Assembly (NCBI GenBank): GCA_045565995.1
Contig: JBJLEF010000001.1
Location: 186,001-250,000 of the forward strand
Direction: 5' to 3'
DNA: 64,000 bases
Source: UBA721 sp002705165
Lineage (GTDB): Bacteria; Planctomycetota; Planctomycetia; Pirellulales; Pirellulaceae
The notes below the pieces were generated by a model that saw only the letters and a list, made by a program, of their open reading frames with translations, did no database searches and had not been told where the DNA came from. Position numbers and translations under genes: made by a program. This document shows, piece after piece, positions 15,971-24,937 of this stretch. The first letter of the stretch is position 1. Each line of letters starts with the position of its first letter.

Positions 15971-18691
15971 ATGGTTCGTCGTTTTTTACTTGGGCTAATC
16001 CTGCTGGGAATTACCACTGTAACCTACGGCCAGGAAGACGCTAAAGAAGCAAAAGTCACTTGGGATGACCAAGTGTCTGCCGTCTTCCGTCAACGCTGTG
16101 TTACTTGTCACAATGTGAACAAGAAAAGTGGCGGCCTTGATATTTCAACTTACACAAACCTCATGCTTGGGGGTTCATCTGGCGATGTCTTGGAACCGGG
16201 CGATGCTAGTAGTAGCTATCTCTTCCTACTAATTACACATGAATCTGAACCGTTCATGCCGCCAAACTCGGATCCAATCCCAGCTAATGAGATCTCACTG
16301 GTTGAAAAGTGGATTAATCAGGGGATGCCTGAGAATGCCGGTAGTAAAGTGATGGTGGCGAAGAAACCCAAGTTTGAAATGACGTTAGATCCTAACGCAA
16401 CGGGTAAACCCGAGACGCCCCCCATGCCAGGACGCCTTAATAAAGCCCCTAACATCTACTCTCCCAAACGTGCAGCCGTTACAGCAATCGCCACTAATCC
16501 ATGGTCTTCGCTGACAGCTGTGGCGGGTCAAAAGAAGATTTCTCTTTATGACGTAGCGACGATGGAACTTCTGGGAGTACTTGACTTCCCTGAAGGGATA
16601 GCCCACGTACTCAAATTCAGCCGTAACGGAAGTTTACTGCTGGCAGGCGGTGGGATCGGTGCCCAATCCGGTAAAGTGGTCGTCTATAACGTAAAGAATG
16701 GCGAACGTATTTTTGAAGTCGGTGACGAATTTGACGTCGTACTAGGGGCTGATATTAGCGCCGATCAATCCATGATCGCTTTAGGCGGTCCCCTAAAAAT
16801 GATCCGCGTATACTCGACCGCTACTGGTGATTTGATGTATGAGACTAAGAAGCACACCGACTGGATTACCAAAATGGAATTCAGCCCTGACGGGGTACTT
16901 CTGGCTACCGGTGACCGAAATGGTGGTATGCATGTATGGGAGGCTCATACCGGACGTGAATATTTAACGCTTAAAGGACACTCAAACCGTATTACAGGAA
17001 TTTCATGGCGACTTGACTCAAATATTCTATCAACCGGCTCAATCGACGGCAGTGTTCGCTTGTGGGAAATGGAAGAAGGAAGACAGGTAAAAACCTGGGG
17101 AGCCCACGGCGGTGGAGTTACTAGTCTGGAATTCGCTCGAGATGGTCGTATTGTAACAACGGGTCGAGACCGTACTGCCAAGGTCTGGAACCAGGATGGA
17201 GCGGCTCAGGTCACTTATCCCGCCTTTGCCGACATCGCGTTGGAAGTGTCCTTCTGCGACGAAACCAATCGTGTCATCGCGGGTGACTGGACAGGCAAAA
17301 TCAATGTCTGGAAAACAGATGATAATGCGCTCGTTGGCGAACTACCTGTCAACCCAATGCCACTCCAAACCCGGCTAGATCAGGCTCAAGCCAGCCTGAT
17401 GCAGGCTCAGGCAGCTTATAAACCTCTGGGAGAAACATCAACGGCGGCTACTACTAAATTGAATACCATCAAAACAAATCTTGTCGCGGCCAACAAAAAA
17501 GTAACCGACGCGAAAACGGTCCTCGATGCAGCCAATGGAAAAATTGCGATCTATACTAAAACCGCCGCCGAACAGGACGGTCAGTATAAAGCGCTAAACG
17601 CCGCTATTGCTAAAACGACTCCAGTGATCCCTTCACTGACAGAATCTGTGGCGAAGGCTAAAGAAGCAGCGGGGAAGAACGCTGACGATAAGGAACTTGC
17701 AGAGCTCGCAATTCAACTGGAAGCTGCCCTTAATAAACGTACAGCCACGCTGGCAAAGGTCCAGGCCGACGCCATCGCATCCAAGAAGCAACTCGATACT
17801 ACAAATACTCAATTGGCAGCCAGCCAAAAGGAAGCTACTGATGCAACGGCAGCGATGACTGCGGGACAGAAAGAAGTGGCTGCCATTACGCCCATGGTAA
17901 AACCTGCTGAAGAAGCTGCTGCTGTTGCGCTGAAAGCCGCCACAGACTCGCAGGCTATTGTCGTTTCTTCTCAGGCCGTTGTGACTAAGTGGACGGAAGA
18001 AATCGCTTTTACAGCCAAAATGACTGACCTCAGGACACGGTTGGCAGCAGCCTTTGAAGCCTTGGCTGTTAATCAACAAAAGTATGCTGAAATGATGGAA
18101 ACTCTGGGTGACGTACAAAAACAATACGATGCTGCTAATCAGATAGTAGCCACAGCAAACACGGCCGTTCAGGATGTGACTAAACTTGTCGCGGATAATC
18201 AAGCCGTTGCTAAAACTGAGCTAGACAAGCAAAATGCCGCTACAACAACCCACACAAATGCCGTGGATGCGGCTGGCAAACTTAAGGCCGCCGTCGTCGC
18301 TCTCGGGGAAGCAGTCGCCAAGTCCAACGAGGCTGTAACCAAGAGTGGTGGCGATGCAGAATTGAAAAAAGCAGCGGAGGCTCTGAAAGCTCTGACGGAC
18401 AAAAAAACTGCTGAGATACCGATTGCCGATAAAGCTGTTGCAGATGCTCAGGTAGCACTAAACAGTGCGAAAGCTGTCTATGCTGATGCTCAGAAGGCTG
18501 TGGTATCCGCTGAGAACGATCTCACAACGAAGAAGAAGGCCTACAGTGACGCGATCGCCGCTCGTAAACCTCACGAAGAAGCATTGGCTGCCGCTAAAAC
18601 CTCGGCCGATACTGAAACGAAGAACGTGAGTGATTCAGAAGTCGCTCTGGAATCAATCGAAGCGGAACTCGCTACTCTGCAAGCAAGCTAA
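15971..18691 (+). CDS. Cytochrome c (PSCyt1)-WD40-coiled-coil secreted protein
   Basis: 906 residues from ATG 15971, with GGAG seven bases upstream. A signal peptide ends near Thr-Tyr-Gly-Gln. A planctomycete cytochrome c domain follows (about 35-120) with Cys-Val-Thr-Cys-His and a later Pro-Phe-Met-Pro-Pro, where Met can be the second haem ligand. WD40 repeats fill about 160-450 (for example Gly-His-Ser-Asn-Arg-Ile-Thr-Gly and Asp-Gly-Ser-Val-Arg-Leu-Trp). The last 450 residues are an Ala/Lys/Thr/Gln-rich, strongly helical coiled coil. The haem domain could exchange electrons with the preceding DUF1549/DUF1553 protein, the propeller could bind partners, and the coiled coil could act as a spacer; these roles are inferred. 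Confidence 0.9.
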   Translation: MVRRFLLGLILLGITTVTYGQEDAKEAKVTWDDQVSAVFRQRCVTCHNVNKKSGGLDISTYTNLMLGGSSGDVLEPGDASSSYLFLLITHESEPFMPPNSDPIPANEISLVEKWINQGMPENAGSKVMVAKKPKFEMTLDPNATGKPETPPMPGRLNKAPNIYSPKRAAVTAIATNPWSSLTAVAGQKKISLYDVATMELLGVLDFPEGIAHVLKFSRNGSLLLAGGGIGAQSGKVVVYNVKNGERIFEVGDEFDVVLGADISADQSMIALGGPLKMIRVYSTATGDLMYETKKHTDWITKMEFSPDGVLLATGDRNGGMHVWEAHTGREYLTLKGHSNRITGISWRLDSNILSTGSIDGSVRLWEMEEGRQVKTWGAHGGGVTSLEFARDGRIVTTGRDRTAKVWNQDGAAQVTYPAFADIALEVSFCDETNRVIAGDWTGKINVWKTDDNALVGELPVNPMPLQTRLDQAQASLMQAQAAYKPLGETSTAATTKLNTIKTNLVAANKKVTDAKTVLDAANGKIAIYTKTAAEQDGQYKALNAAIAKTTPVIPSLTESVAKAKEAAGKNADDKELAELAIQLEAALNKRTATLAKVQADAIASKKQLDTTNTQLAASQKEATDATAAMTAGQKEVAAITPMVKPAEEAAAVALKAATDSQAIVVSSQAVVTKWTEEIAFTAKMTDLRTRLAAAFEALAVNQQKYAEMMETLGDVQKQYDAANQIVATANTAVQDVTKLVADNQAVAKTELDKQNAATTTHTNAVDAAGKLKAAVVALGEAVAKSNEAVTKSGGDAELKKAAEALKALTDKKTAEIPIADKAVADAQVALNSAKAVYADAQKAVVSAENDLTTKKKAYSDAIAARKPHEEALAAAKTSADTETKNVSDSEVALESIEAELATLQAS

Positions 18692-18724
18692 GCCTGCCAT
18701 CGTAACAAACGAAATCAGAGAAAC

Positions 18725-19144
18725 CTACTCTCCTTGTAACGTTAAAACTAGCCGACGGGGAGTCGCGTCGTCTCGATGCTCTGCCAGGTAAATTCCCTGC
18801 CACGTTCCTAAGTTAAGTCGTCCCTCGGTCACAGGAACCAGCACGCTAGCTCCCAGCAAAGAACTCTTGACGTGTGCAGGCATATCGTCAGGACCTTCCA
18901 GCGTATGAACATACGGGAAATTCTCCGGCGCGATCGCATTGATGGCTGACTCCAGATCAAGTCTCACATCAGGATCCGCGTTTTCATTGATTGTGAGGGA
19001 CGCGGAGGTATGCTGAATAAAGACTTGCAATTGCCCGACTGTGACGTCCGCGATGGCTGGCATCGCGTTGACGACCTCCCGAGTTATCAAATGAAAGCCT
19101 CGACAACGCGCTGCTAATGTAATTGTCTGTTGAAACCAGGGCAT
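18725..19144 (-). CDS. YjbQ family enzyme (UPF0047)
   Basis: 139 residues, the usual length for this family. Members are annotated as secondary thiamine-phosphate synthases because the E. coli protein YjbQ can form thiamine phosphate, though the physiological role is unclear. The signature Gln-His-Thr-Ser-Ala-Ser-Leu-Thr-Ile-Asn-Glu-Asn-Ala-Asp-Pro-Asp-Val-Arg and the later Pro-Ala-His-Val-Lys-Ser-Ser-Leu-Leu-Gly and Gly-Thr-Trp-Gln-Gly-Ile-Tyr-Leu-Ala-Glu-His-Arg blocks are intact. It starts at ATG 19144 and converges on the WD40 gene with 33 bases between. No other thiamine gene is in the window. Confidence 0.93.
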   Translation of the reverse strand: MPWFQQTITLAARCRGFHLITREVVNAMPAIADVTVGQLQVFIQHTSASLTINENADPDVRLDLESAINAIAPENFPYVHTLEGPDDMPAHVKSSLLGASVLVPVTEGRLNLGTWQGIYLAEHRDDATPRRLVLTLQGE

Positions 19145-19900
19145 TATGTCTTACCTAATGAAACTTTTTAACTATGAATTTTCTCCCGTATTGATTTTAG
19201 ATTGTTTTCAATACCACTCAACCAATCCACACAAGGAATCCCAGTTTTGACGAATCGAAGGTCACGTAAGGCCACTGACAATTAAAAGTCAATAACAGGG
19301 CCGTTATTTTGAACAGCTAAAAACCATTAAGGGGAGAAAACCCACCGCTAGAACACGACAAACGCTGCTAAATTCACTGTTATAAAATGCTTGGTTAATT
19401 CATCTCGTTCTCATAGAAAATTAACAATATTAGTGATATTAGTACTAATTGAACGGTTTAAAGAGACTGGGCAGAAGTAGCTGAAGCGAACTGGCCTTGA
19501 GCCTTCTCAATTAAATCGGCCGGAAGAATTTCTTCCCTTATTTTTTTAAGTTTTTTATTGACTCCGTGTTTTTAGAGCTAATAATAGGGCACTTCAGGTG
19601 ATTAGTTTTATGTGGGAAAGTGGTTGATACTGCGAATACCATTAAGCGAGCGAACTCAGGTACGTGAGAAAGTCTTGATCAAACTAATCCAGAAGCCACA
19701 TGCGTTATACGCGGTTCACTTCGAAATTGCTCCAGCATAAAGTGTGACCCCACACGACAACAGGATTCGACATTAGGTCGTACTGATGACAGGATGGGTG
19801 TTTTATGTAGGAATATTATGGCTTGACCAGCACAGAGTTCGTCAAGCGTTGAAGCGACTGCGAAAAGATAAAATTTTTTTACTATAAGGATATTCATCCA
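19145..19900. other. 756-bp gene-poor region
   Basis: This is the longest non-coding stretch in the window. It is AT-rich. It contains the palindrome at 19438-19449, a weak hairpin (AATAAC 19291-19296 with GTTATT 19303-19308) and T runs around 19540-19557. A leftward 72-residue frame (19679-19897) has no ribosome-binding site or recognisable domain and is probably spurious. The last part should hold the promoter of the gene at 19901. A small RNA or decayed element is possible but not shown. Confidence 0.5.
19438..19449. promoter_or_regulatory. 12-bp perfect palindrome, possible operator
   Basis: ATTAGTACTAAT reads the same on both strands. The sequence just before it repeats the half-site (ATATTAGTGATATTAGT). 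It lies in a long non-coding region about 300 bases from the YjbQ start and 450 from the next start. A regulator site is conceivable, but the AT-rich context makes chance possible. Confidence 0.25.
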
Positions 19901-20122
19901 ATGTCAAATGTGCGGAACGTTTTCGAAGCGATCCTAAAGTACGGCCACGACGAAGATTTCTCCCCTAACAAAGAGGGCTTTGAAGCAACAAATGCACCAG
20001 CAGGATCAGAAGATAAGATCAAGATTCTGCGCCGTCGTGTTGAGCAGGGTACTCCTCTGTGGCACCGTAACGATCGCCATGATTACAGCGGACTGACAGG
20101 AGCTGTTCGCCCTCGCGAATAA
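19901..20122 (+). CDS. 73-residue conserved-looking small protein
   Basis: 73 residues starting at ATG 19901 with AAGGA about ten bases upstream and followed by a strong terminator, so it is a monocistronic unit. No signal peptide or membrane segment is present. The N-terminal half is a helix with acidic loop residues; the second half (Asp-Lys-Ile-Lys-Ile-Leu-Arg-Arg-Arg-Val-Glu-Gln-Gly-Thr-Pro-Leu-Trp-His, then Asp-Tyr-Ser-Gly-Leu-Thr-Gly) has the dense mix of charged and aromatic residues of a conserved protein. I recall similar small proteins in other planctomycetes, ending in the same Asp-Tyr-Ser-Gly-Leu-Thr-Gly-Ala-Val-Arg-Pro motif. The function is unknown. Confidence 0.8.
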   Translation: MSNVRNVFEAILKYGHDEDFSPNKEGFEATNAPAGSEDKIKILRRRVEQGTPLWHRNDRHDYSGLTGAVRPRE

Positions 20123-20181
20123 TCTCTATGTGTGTTACATCTGAAGTAGACATCCAGTCCTTCAGATTTCAAAACACGATG

Positions 20182-20219
20182 AACCCTGATCATCAAAATG
20201 GTGATCAGGGTTTTTTCTT
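20182..20219 (+). terminator. Strong intrinsic terminator after the small gene
   Basis: AACCCTGATCA (20182-20192) pairs perfectly with TGATCAGGGTT (20202-20212), with a possible inner extension. TTTTTTCTTTTC follows. It ends transcription from the 73-residue gene and separates it from the convergent holB. Confidence 0.95.
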
Positions 20220-20241
20220 TTCAATACTTTGCGAGCTGTGA

Positions 20242-21330
20242 TCAGGTCGGCAGCTTAAATCCACCGGCGAGCCAAATCTGGCTTAAATCATCCACCCAGA
20301 CTTCTACAAGCGTTTTCACGTTCGCATTAGCTCGTGCATGGTAAGCCGTTTCCATCGTTCGATCGATACAAGCCAATGCGGTTTCAACATCCCCAGGCCA
20401 CGCATTGGCTATGAGGCGACTCACCTCGATCAACACCGGGTCACCACTCGGCGGCTGACCACTCAACTGAAGTGCAATCTGATGAAAACAGGTCACAACG
20501 ATCGAGGTTAAGAAATCGAGCTGCTCCATCTTTTCCCGGCGACTCAAGCTCTTAACATCCACCAACGCTATCACCATAGCCGCCAATTTCTCCGCTTGTT
20601 GCGGTAACGCGGGTAATAAACTCAATACTTCCCGCCGGGTTTCTAGTAAATCACTTTCAGAATAGCGTCGAGCCAACCCTACACTGCCATTGGCTATCAT
20701 TGCCAGTTCTAGTGCTTCATTGGGATCATTAACCACTTTCTGTTGAAGCAGAATCTGCTGAATCTGTTCAGGCAGTAATGAGTTAAACGAAAGTATCTGG
20801 CAGCGGGAGATGATCGTATCCAGCTGTTGGCTTAAGCTGGTTCCTAGTAAGATCATGACAGCCCCTGGGGGAGGCTCCTCCAACGTCTTCAGCAAATTCG
20901 CGGTCGAGGTGTCATTCAGCGAATCAGCATCGTTGATAATGACAACTTTACGCCTGGCACTAATCGGCTTTAGATTGACTTCATAGCAAACACCCGGAAA
21001 CTGCTCTTCTTTGTCGTTGACTCGAATTGCTCCTCCAACAATCTGAGCGGTTCTGATCTCCGCCGTACCCGGCAACAATTCGACGTAGTGTAGATCAGGA
21101 TGCGTCCCTTTTATAACTTGCAGGCAAACAGGACACTGGCCACATGGGTTACACTCTTGCTCTGGATTAACTTCACAAAATAGAGCCTGTGTTAGTTTTC
21201 GGGCAAATAACTGCTTCCCGATGCCATCCTGCCCAATAAAAAGAAAAGCCGAAGCTAGGCGGCCGCTTCTCAGATTCCCGCGAAACCTTTCAATCTGAGC
21301 TTCGTGTCCTACGATCTCGTGCCATCCCAT
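20242..21330 (-). CDS. holB: DNA polymerase III delta-prime subunit
   Basis: 362 residues. Delta-prime is a subunit of the clamp loader that places the sliding clamp on DNA during replication. It has the AAA+ N-terminal Gly-Gln-Asp-Gly-Ile-Gly-Lys (33-39) and a zinc module with Cys60, Cys63, Cys66 and Cys69. The central Leu-Glu-Glu-Pro-Pro and Ser-Arg-Cys-Gln motifs are present; Ser-Arg-Cys is the sensor/arginine-finger motif of clamp loaders. The P-loop is closer to consensus than in E. coli delta-prime. DnaX (gamma/tau) shares these motifs but is normally longer; the tmk neighbour supports holB. The start at 21330 is three bases after the tmk stop, a common pairing. Confidence 0.9.
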   Translation of the reverse strand: MGWHEIVGHEAQIERFRGNLRSGRLASAFLFIGQDGIGKQLFARKLTQALFCEVNPEQECNPCGQCPVCLQVIKGTHPDLHYVELLPGTAEIRTAQIVGGAIRVNDKEEQFPGVCYEVNLKPISARRKVVIINDADSLNDTSTANLLKTLEEPPPGAVMILLGTSLSQQLDTIISRCQILSFNSLLPEQIQQILLQQKVVNDPNEALELAMIANGSVGLARRYSESDLLETRREVLSLLPALPQQAEKLAAMVIALVDVKSLSRREKMEQLDFLTSIVVTCFHQIALQLSGQPPSGDPVLIEVSRLIANAWPGDVETALACIDRTMETAYHARANANVKTLVEVWVDDLSQIWLAGGFKLPT

Positions 21331-21333
21331 GGC

Positions 21334-21954
21334 TTAGACACCTCGTTGTTTTTCAAGGAACGCTGAAGCCAGCGAGACGATTTTTTTGTGAATCGTAGCA
21401 ATATCGTGGGAAGCATCCACCACTTTAATGGAACCTGAAGAGTGCGTTGCCTCCCTAAGAAATCCTTGCCGTACCTGCTCCATATATTCCAAGCCCTGCG
21501 ATTCAATACGATCTAGCTCTCGGTCCATGCGGCCACGAGCGTTCGTTACGTCCATATCCAACAGGATTGTTAGGTCAGGACTAATACCATCCGTTGCGAC
21601 AGCCCCAACCTGACGGATTACTTCCGAGTCCAACCCTCCCGCATGCCCTTGATAAACGATATTTGCTAGTAGATACCGATCACAAATCACTGTCTTTTCT
21701 GAGGCTAGTGCGGGTTTAATGACTTCCTCGACCAACTGAGTCCGGGCTGTCATATAGAGGAACATCTCACTACGGCGAGCAATATTAATGTCATGCTTAT
21801 CTAGCAATAAATCCCGCAATCGTTCCCCCAATAAAGAACTTCCGGGATCACGACATAACACCACCTCGTGACCATTGTCGATAAGCCAGTGTTTAAAGAG
21901 TTCGATTTGAGTCGATTTACCGACTCCATCTGTTCCGTCAAAGCTAAAGAACAT
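21334..21954 (-). CDS. tmk: Thymidylate kinase
   Basis: 206 residues from ATG 21954; a TTG at 21978 would add eight residues before the conserved start. The enzyme phosphorylates dTMP to dTDP with ATP. The P-loop Asp-Gly-Thr-Asp-Gly-Val-Gly-Lys-Ser-Thr lies at about residues 6-15, the Asp-Arg-Tyr motif is in Cys-Asp-Arg-Tyr-Leu-Leu-Ala-Asn, followed by Tyr-Gln-Gly, and the Leu-Leu-Asp-Met-Asp block precedes the lid region. Length is typical. holB follows immediately, so nucleotide supply and clamp loading are co-expressed; TolC-like gene is 143 bases upstream on the same strand. Confidence 0.95.
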   Translation of the reverse strand: MFFSFDGTDGVGKSTQIELFKHWLIDNGHEVVLCRDPGSSLLGERLRDLLLDKHDINIARRSEMFLYMTARTQLVEEVIKPALASEKTVICDRYLLANIVYQGHAGGLDSEVIRQVGAVATDGISPDLTILLDMDVTNARGRMDRELDRIESQGLEYMEQVRQGFLREATHSSGSIKVVDASHDIATIHKKIVSLASAFLEKQRGV

Positions 21955-22097
21955 TCTCTTGCAATGCTTCCCTGTCAATTACCGCAGAATCTCTACTCAC
22001 TTTTTAACACAGAACAGGCGTAATGAACACGACTATCAAAGAAGTTCTGCGACAGAGCCCGGCCGGAGACATCCAGCCTTGGAGGCTCTACGAAGAT

Positions 22098-24155
22098 TTA
22101 CAGTTCGAGACGATAGTCTGGCAAGTTAAGTACAACATCCGCCTCAACTGCAGCGTTTTCTGGTTGCGTTGGAGCCACAGCAGGCTCAGGCTTCTCTTGC
22201 GAGGCCGGCTCCTGATCGGCCGGAGTCGCACCAGAGCCTGTTGCTCCGTCACCGGTCATAGCTGGCTTGGCAACTGTTCCCTTGCTAATCACGCTTGGGC
22301 GAGTAAACCCATAATCCATGTACCGCCCTGCATCACGCTGACGAGCGCGTTCCATCGCATCGTCATATGCTTTGTCTGGCCACTGTCCTTCCGACAAGTG
22401 AATATCGTTATAGGCTAATAAAGAACCTTTACGGTAATGGACTTCAGCGATTGCTTTGGAGTAGGAGCCCAAAGCTCGGTAATAATCCGTCTGAGCCTGA
22501 GCGTGGCGGCGTTGTGACTGTAGCACCTGATCTAACGTTGTTTTTCCACCGCGATATAGGGCCACAGCAGAATCAACTTCTTTCTTGGAGATCGCCCAAC
22601 GATTGTAATGCAATTGAGCCTGCCGATGTGTATAGTCCAACGATTTCATGGCGGTGGTTAGCAGGTGTGAGGTATTGAGTTCCATATCTTCAAGTCGGGC
22701 TATATCCCGCTTCAGATTCAACTCCGCATTTCGCAAAGCGGCTAATTCAGCTCGTGCCCCAAATTTCGGCGGACGAATATCAATACCCACTCGTAACTCC
22801 TGATAATTCCCGCTTGTTAACCCTTCTACCGCATTGGACCCCGGGGCAACGAAATCCAAACCATTTCGCTTACCAAGCAACTGGTCACCGTACCCTAACC
22901 ATCGATACATGGTTACCAGATTTACCTGTGGTAATGTATTGTGACGAGCGAGCTTCAGTTCAAGTTCACGTCGCTTAATCGACCATTTTTGCTGTCGCAA
23001 TTCAACACTGCGAATCAGAGATTCTTCATGCGACTCCTGCCAGTCAAAAACAACCTTGGCCTGTGCCGGTTCATCGGAAGGTCGAATAACACGACCGTCA
23101 GTTGGTGACAAGCCCATTAACCATCGCATACTTTGCTCTGCTTTCAACAGATCGTTCCAGGCAGTTTCAACCTGAGCCTGAAAGAAAAAATATTGTTCCT
23201 GTGCTTGAGCCTCTGCCTGAGCCGTTTCAATTCCACCTACCATCTTCTCGTAAGCAATCTTCCACGTAACCTGGCCACTGTCGCGAGCTATCTTCGCCGC
23301 TTCGAGATTTCGATAAGCCGTATAAAGATCCCAGTAAGTGTTCTCAATGTCGAGGACCATATTTCGGACTGCCGATTCGAACATGGCGACACTGACATCT
23401 GTATTGATTCGAGCCAATAATAGTGGAATTCGATTAACCATCGTTCCATTGCCTCGAAGCAACGGATGACTCACTTCTCCTTCAATGGCGGTGTACCAAT
23501 CTGACGGTAATGCTCGCCCAAAACCACGATTATTCTTATCGTAGATCGTTTGGTTTCTCAAAGAAAACTGAGTACCTGTCGCGGCTTTCTTCGTTAATCC
23601 CAGATCAATCTGCGCTAAATCCTGTTGATAGTTAAACGGGACAAAGCCAAAGTCGTTGGTACTTACGTTTTGAGGCCGATCCGTTTTCTGCCAGAACATA
23701 CTCGTGGTGAACTGAGCATCAAATTCGGATAAAGCGGCTTGCACCCCAGTACGCGGATCGGTTTCAAAAATGGCCGGATCATAGACTGTTGTAGCTCCGG
23801 CAGTTCGACCGGATAAACCATCCGCAAATCCAAATGGAGTGACACTACCAAGATTCCTTATCACCTTACTGTTTCGTAAAGCTGTTTGTACCGCTTCCTG
23901 AAGCGTTAACTCCCAGGGCTTATCAAAGTCTGGCTTCGAAAGTGTAATCGGTGATTTGGTATTGGTAACTTCGTCCAGAGATTGGGTCTGAACATCCGGA
24001 TATTCAATTCGGATTTGACTATCGACGTAAGTACGCAACTCGCCGGGTTCACGTAAATAGTGCGGTCGCGAAGGGGTACAACCAATCAACGTTGCTGCTA
24101 ATAGCAGTCCCAGAGTACTGGCAAAAATAATCGAATTGTGACGAAGATCGCTCAC
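22098..24155 (-). CDS. TolC-family outer-membrane efflux lipoprotein
   Basis: 685 residues from GTG 24155, which has AGGA seven bases upstream; TTG at 24161 is also possible. A lipoprotein signal ends in Leu-Ile-Gly-Cys, so the mature N terminus is probably lipidated, as in NodT/OprM-type proteins. Two long helical halves with Ala/Gln/Leu-rich heptads, and Asn-Thr-Tyr-Trp-Asp-Leu and Leu-Tyr-Arg-Gly-Gly-Lys-Thr-Thr-Leu-Asp-Gln-Val-Leu-Gln-Ser-Gln motifs, are typical of the TolC fold. A Pro/Ala/Glu-rich tail follows. Membrane-fusion and pump partners are not adjacent, so its substrate is unknown. It is longer than E. coli TolC because of an N-terminal segment and the tail. Confidence 0.88.
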   Translation of the reverse strand: MSDLRHNSIIFASTLGLLLAATLIGCTPSRPHYLREPGELRTYVDSQIRIEYPDVQTQSLDEVTNTKSPITLSKPDFDKPWELTLQEAVQTALRNSKVIRNLGSVTPFGFADGLSGRTAGATTVYDPAIFETDPRTGVQAALSEFDAQFTTSMFWQKTDRPQNVSTNDFGFVPFNYQQDLAQIDLGLTKKAATGTQFSLRNQTIYDKNNRGFGRALPSDWYTAIEGEVSHPLLRGNGTMVNRIPLLLARINTDVSVAMFESAVRNMVLDIENTYWDLYTAYRNLEAAKIARDSGQVTWKIAYEKMVGGIETAQAEAQAQEQYFFFQAQVETAWNDLLKAEQSMRWLMGLSPTDGRVIRPSDEPAQAKVVFDWQESHEESLIRSVELRQQKWSIKRRELELKLARHNTLPQVNLVTMYRWLGYGDQLLGKRNGLDFVAPGSNAVEGLTSGNYQELRVGIDIRPPKFGARAELAALRNAELNLKRDIARLEDMELNTSHLLTTAMKSLDYTHRQAQLHYNRWAISKKEVDSAVALYRGGKTTLDQVLQSQRRHAQAQTDYYRALGSYSKAIAEVHYRKGSLLAYNDIHLSEGQWPDKAYDDAMERARQRDAGRYMDYGFTRPSVISKGTVAKPAMTGDGATGSGATPADQEPASQEKPEPAVAPTQPENAAVEADVVLNLPDYRLEL

Positions 24156-24396
24156 TATCAAATCCTGAAATGGGCTTTACAGGTACAAAAAAAAACTCGT
24201 TCTAACCTGACAACGTCAAGCTCCCCCCCCAACCGTAGGTCTGTTTAGCCTGTAGATATAGGAATTCCAGACGTTAATCGACTTAACGGTAGATTCCAAA
24301 TCGTCCTTAAGTTCACAGAACTTAGGTAAAAGCGGGGGAAAAGCTTTTTTTTTAGAAGCTTAGCGGGTGGTAGAGTAAGTTCCCCAAGGGCGTATT

Positions 24397-24873
24397 TTAG
24401 AGATACATTCCCAGATAGCCATCAGCACCGTCTGAGGCTTCTTCGATTTCCTTGATGCGTTGACGGGTCTTCTCAAGATCACCTGCGTTGATATAACGGT
24501 CAAACTCGACTTTTACCGCTTCACGCACCGTCTGAACAAACCACTCCACTACCGGTTGACTAAGCCAGTCACAGGTCTCTCCCTGTAAAGAAATCGTCAA
24601 ATCTGCCGATTTCGTTTTTTCGTCCTTCGAGTCCGTAAGAACGGTCCCCTCCAAACTAAACTCCAATAATCCTCGAGCAGGGGTATTGGTTAAGTGGTAA
24701 ACAGCCTTCGCGTTATAAAGAAAATAAGAATTAAAGGAACCGTGCCGTTCCATTGCATTTTTAATGCGTTCACAACGTTGCTGGTATTTAGGTGAAGCAT
24801 CCATCGGAATATCCAATCGCCCAACACTACGCAAAGGAAGGCAGTCAAACGATATTTCAACCCAACGATCCAT
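24397..24873 (-). CDS. Protein of unknown function
   Basis: 158 residues, no signal peptide or membrane segment. It begins with a beta-rich part (Trp-Val-Glu-Ile-Ser-Phe-Asp-Cys-Leu-Pro-Leu-Arg-Ser-Val), then a long helix with many Arg/Lys, a central beta section with Glu-Phe-Ser-Leu-Glu-Gly-Thr-Val-Leu, and a C-terminal helix. I do not recognise the family. It starts 64 bases after the stop of the 709-residue gene on the same strand, so they are probably co-transcribed. The 235-bp region after its stop, before the TolC-like gene, contains a 7-bp hairpin (24308-24314 with 24318-24324), a nine-base C run near 24223 and a nine-base T run near 24345, but no clear terminator. Confidence 0.7.
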   Translation of the reverse strand: MDRWVEISFDCLPLRSVGRLDIPMDASPKYQQRCERIKNAMERHGSFNSYFLYNAKAVYHLTNTPARGLLEFSLEGTVLTDSKDEKTKSADLTISLQGETCDWLSQPVVEWFVQTVREAVKVEFDRYINAGDLEKTRQRIKEIEEASDGADGYLGMYL

Positions 24874-24937
24874 TTCCCCAATCCTCTTTGTTGCTTTCCA
24901 ATGGTTTCACATCGGAAAATCACTCGCAAGAGATTTA

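Noticed and set aside
19681..19800. Possible decayed group II intron or insertion sequence fragment
   Set aside because: The sequence near 19690 has faint similarity to intron-associated motifs, but no terminal repeats, reverse transcriptase or transposase remnant could be found by eye.
19679..19897. 72-residue leftward frame in the gene-poor region
   Set aside because: No ribosome-binding site, no domain and atypical composition; it overlaps the expected promoter of the gene at 19901.
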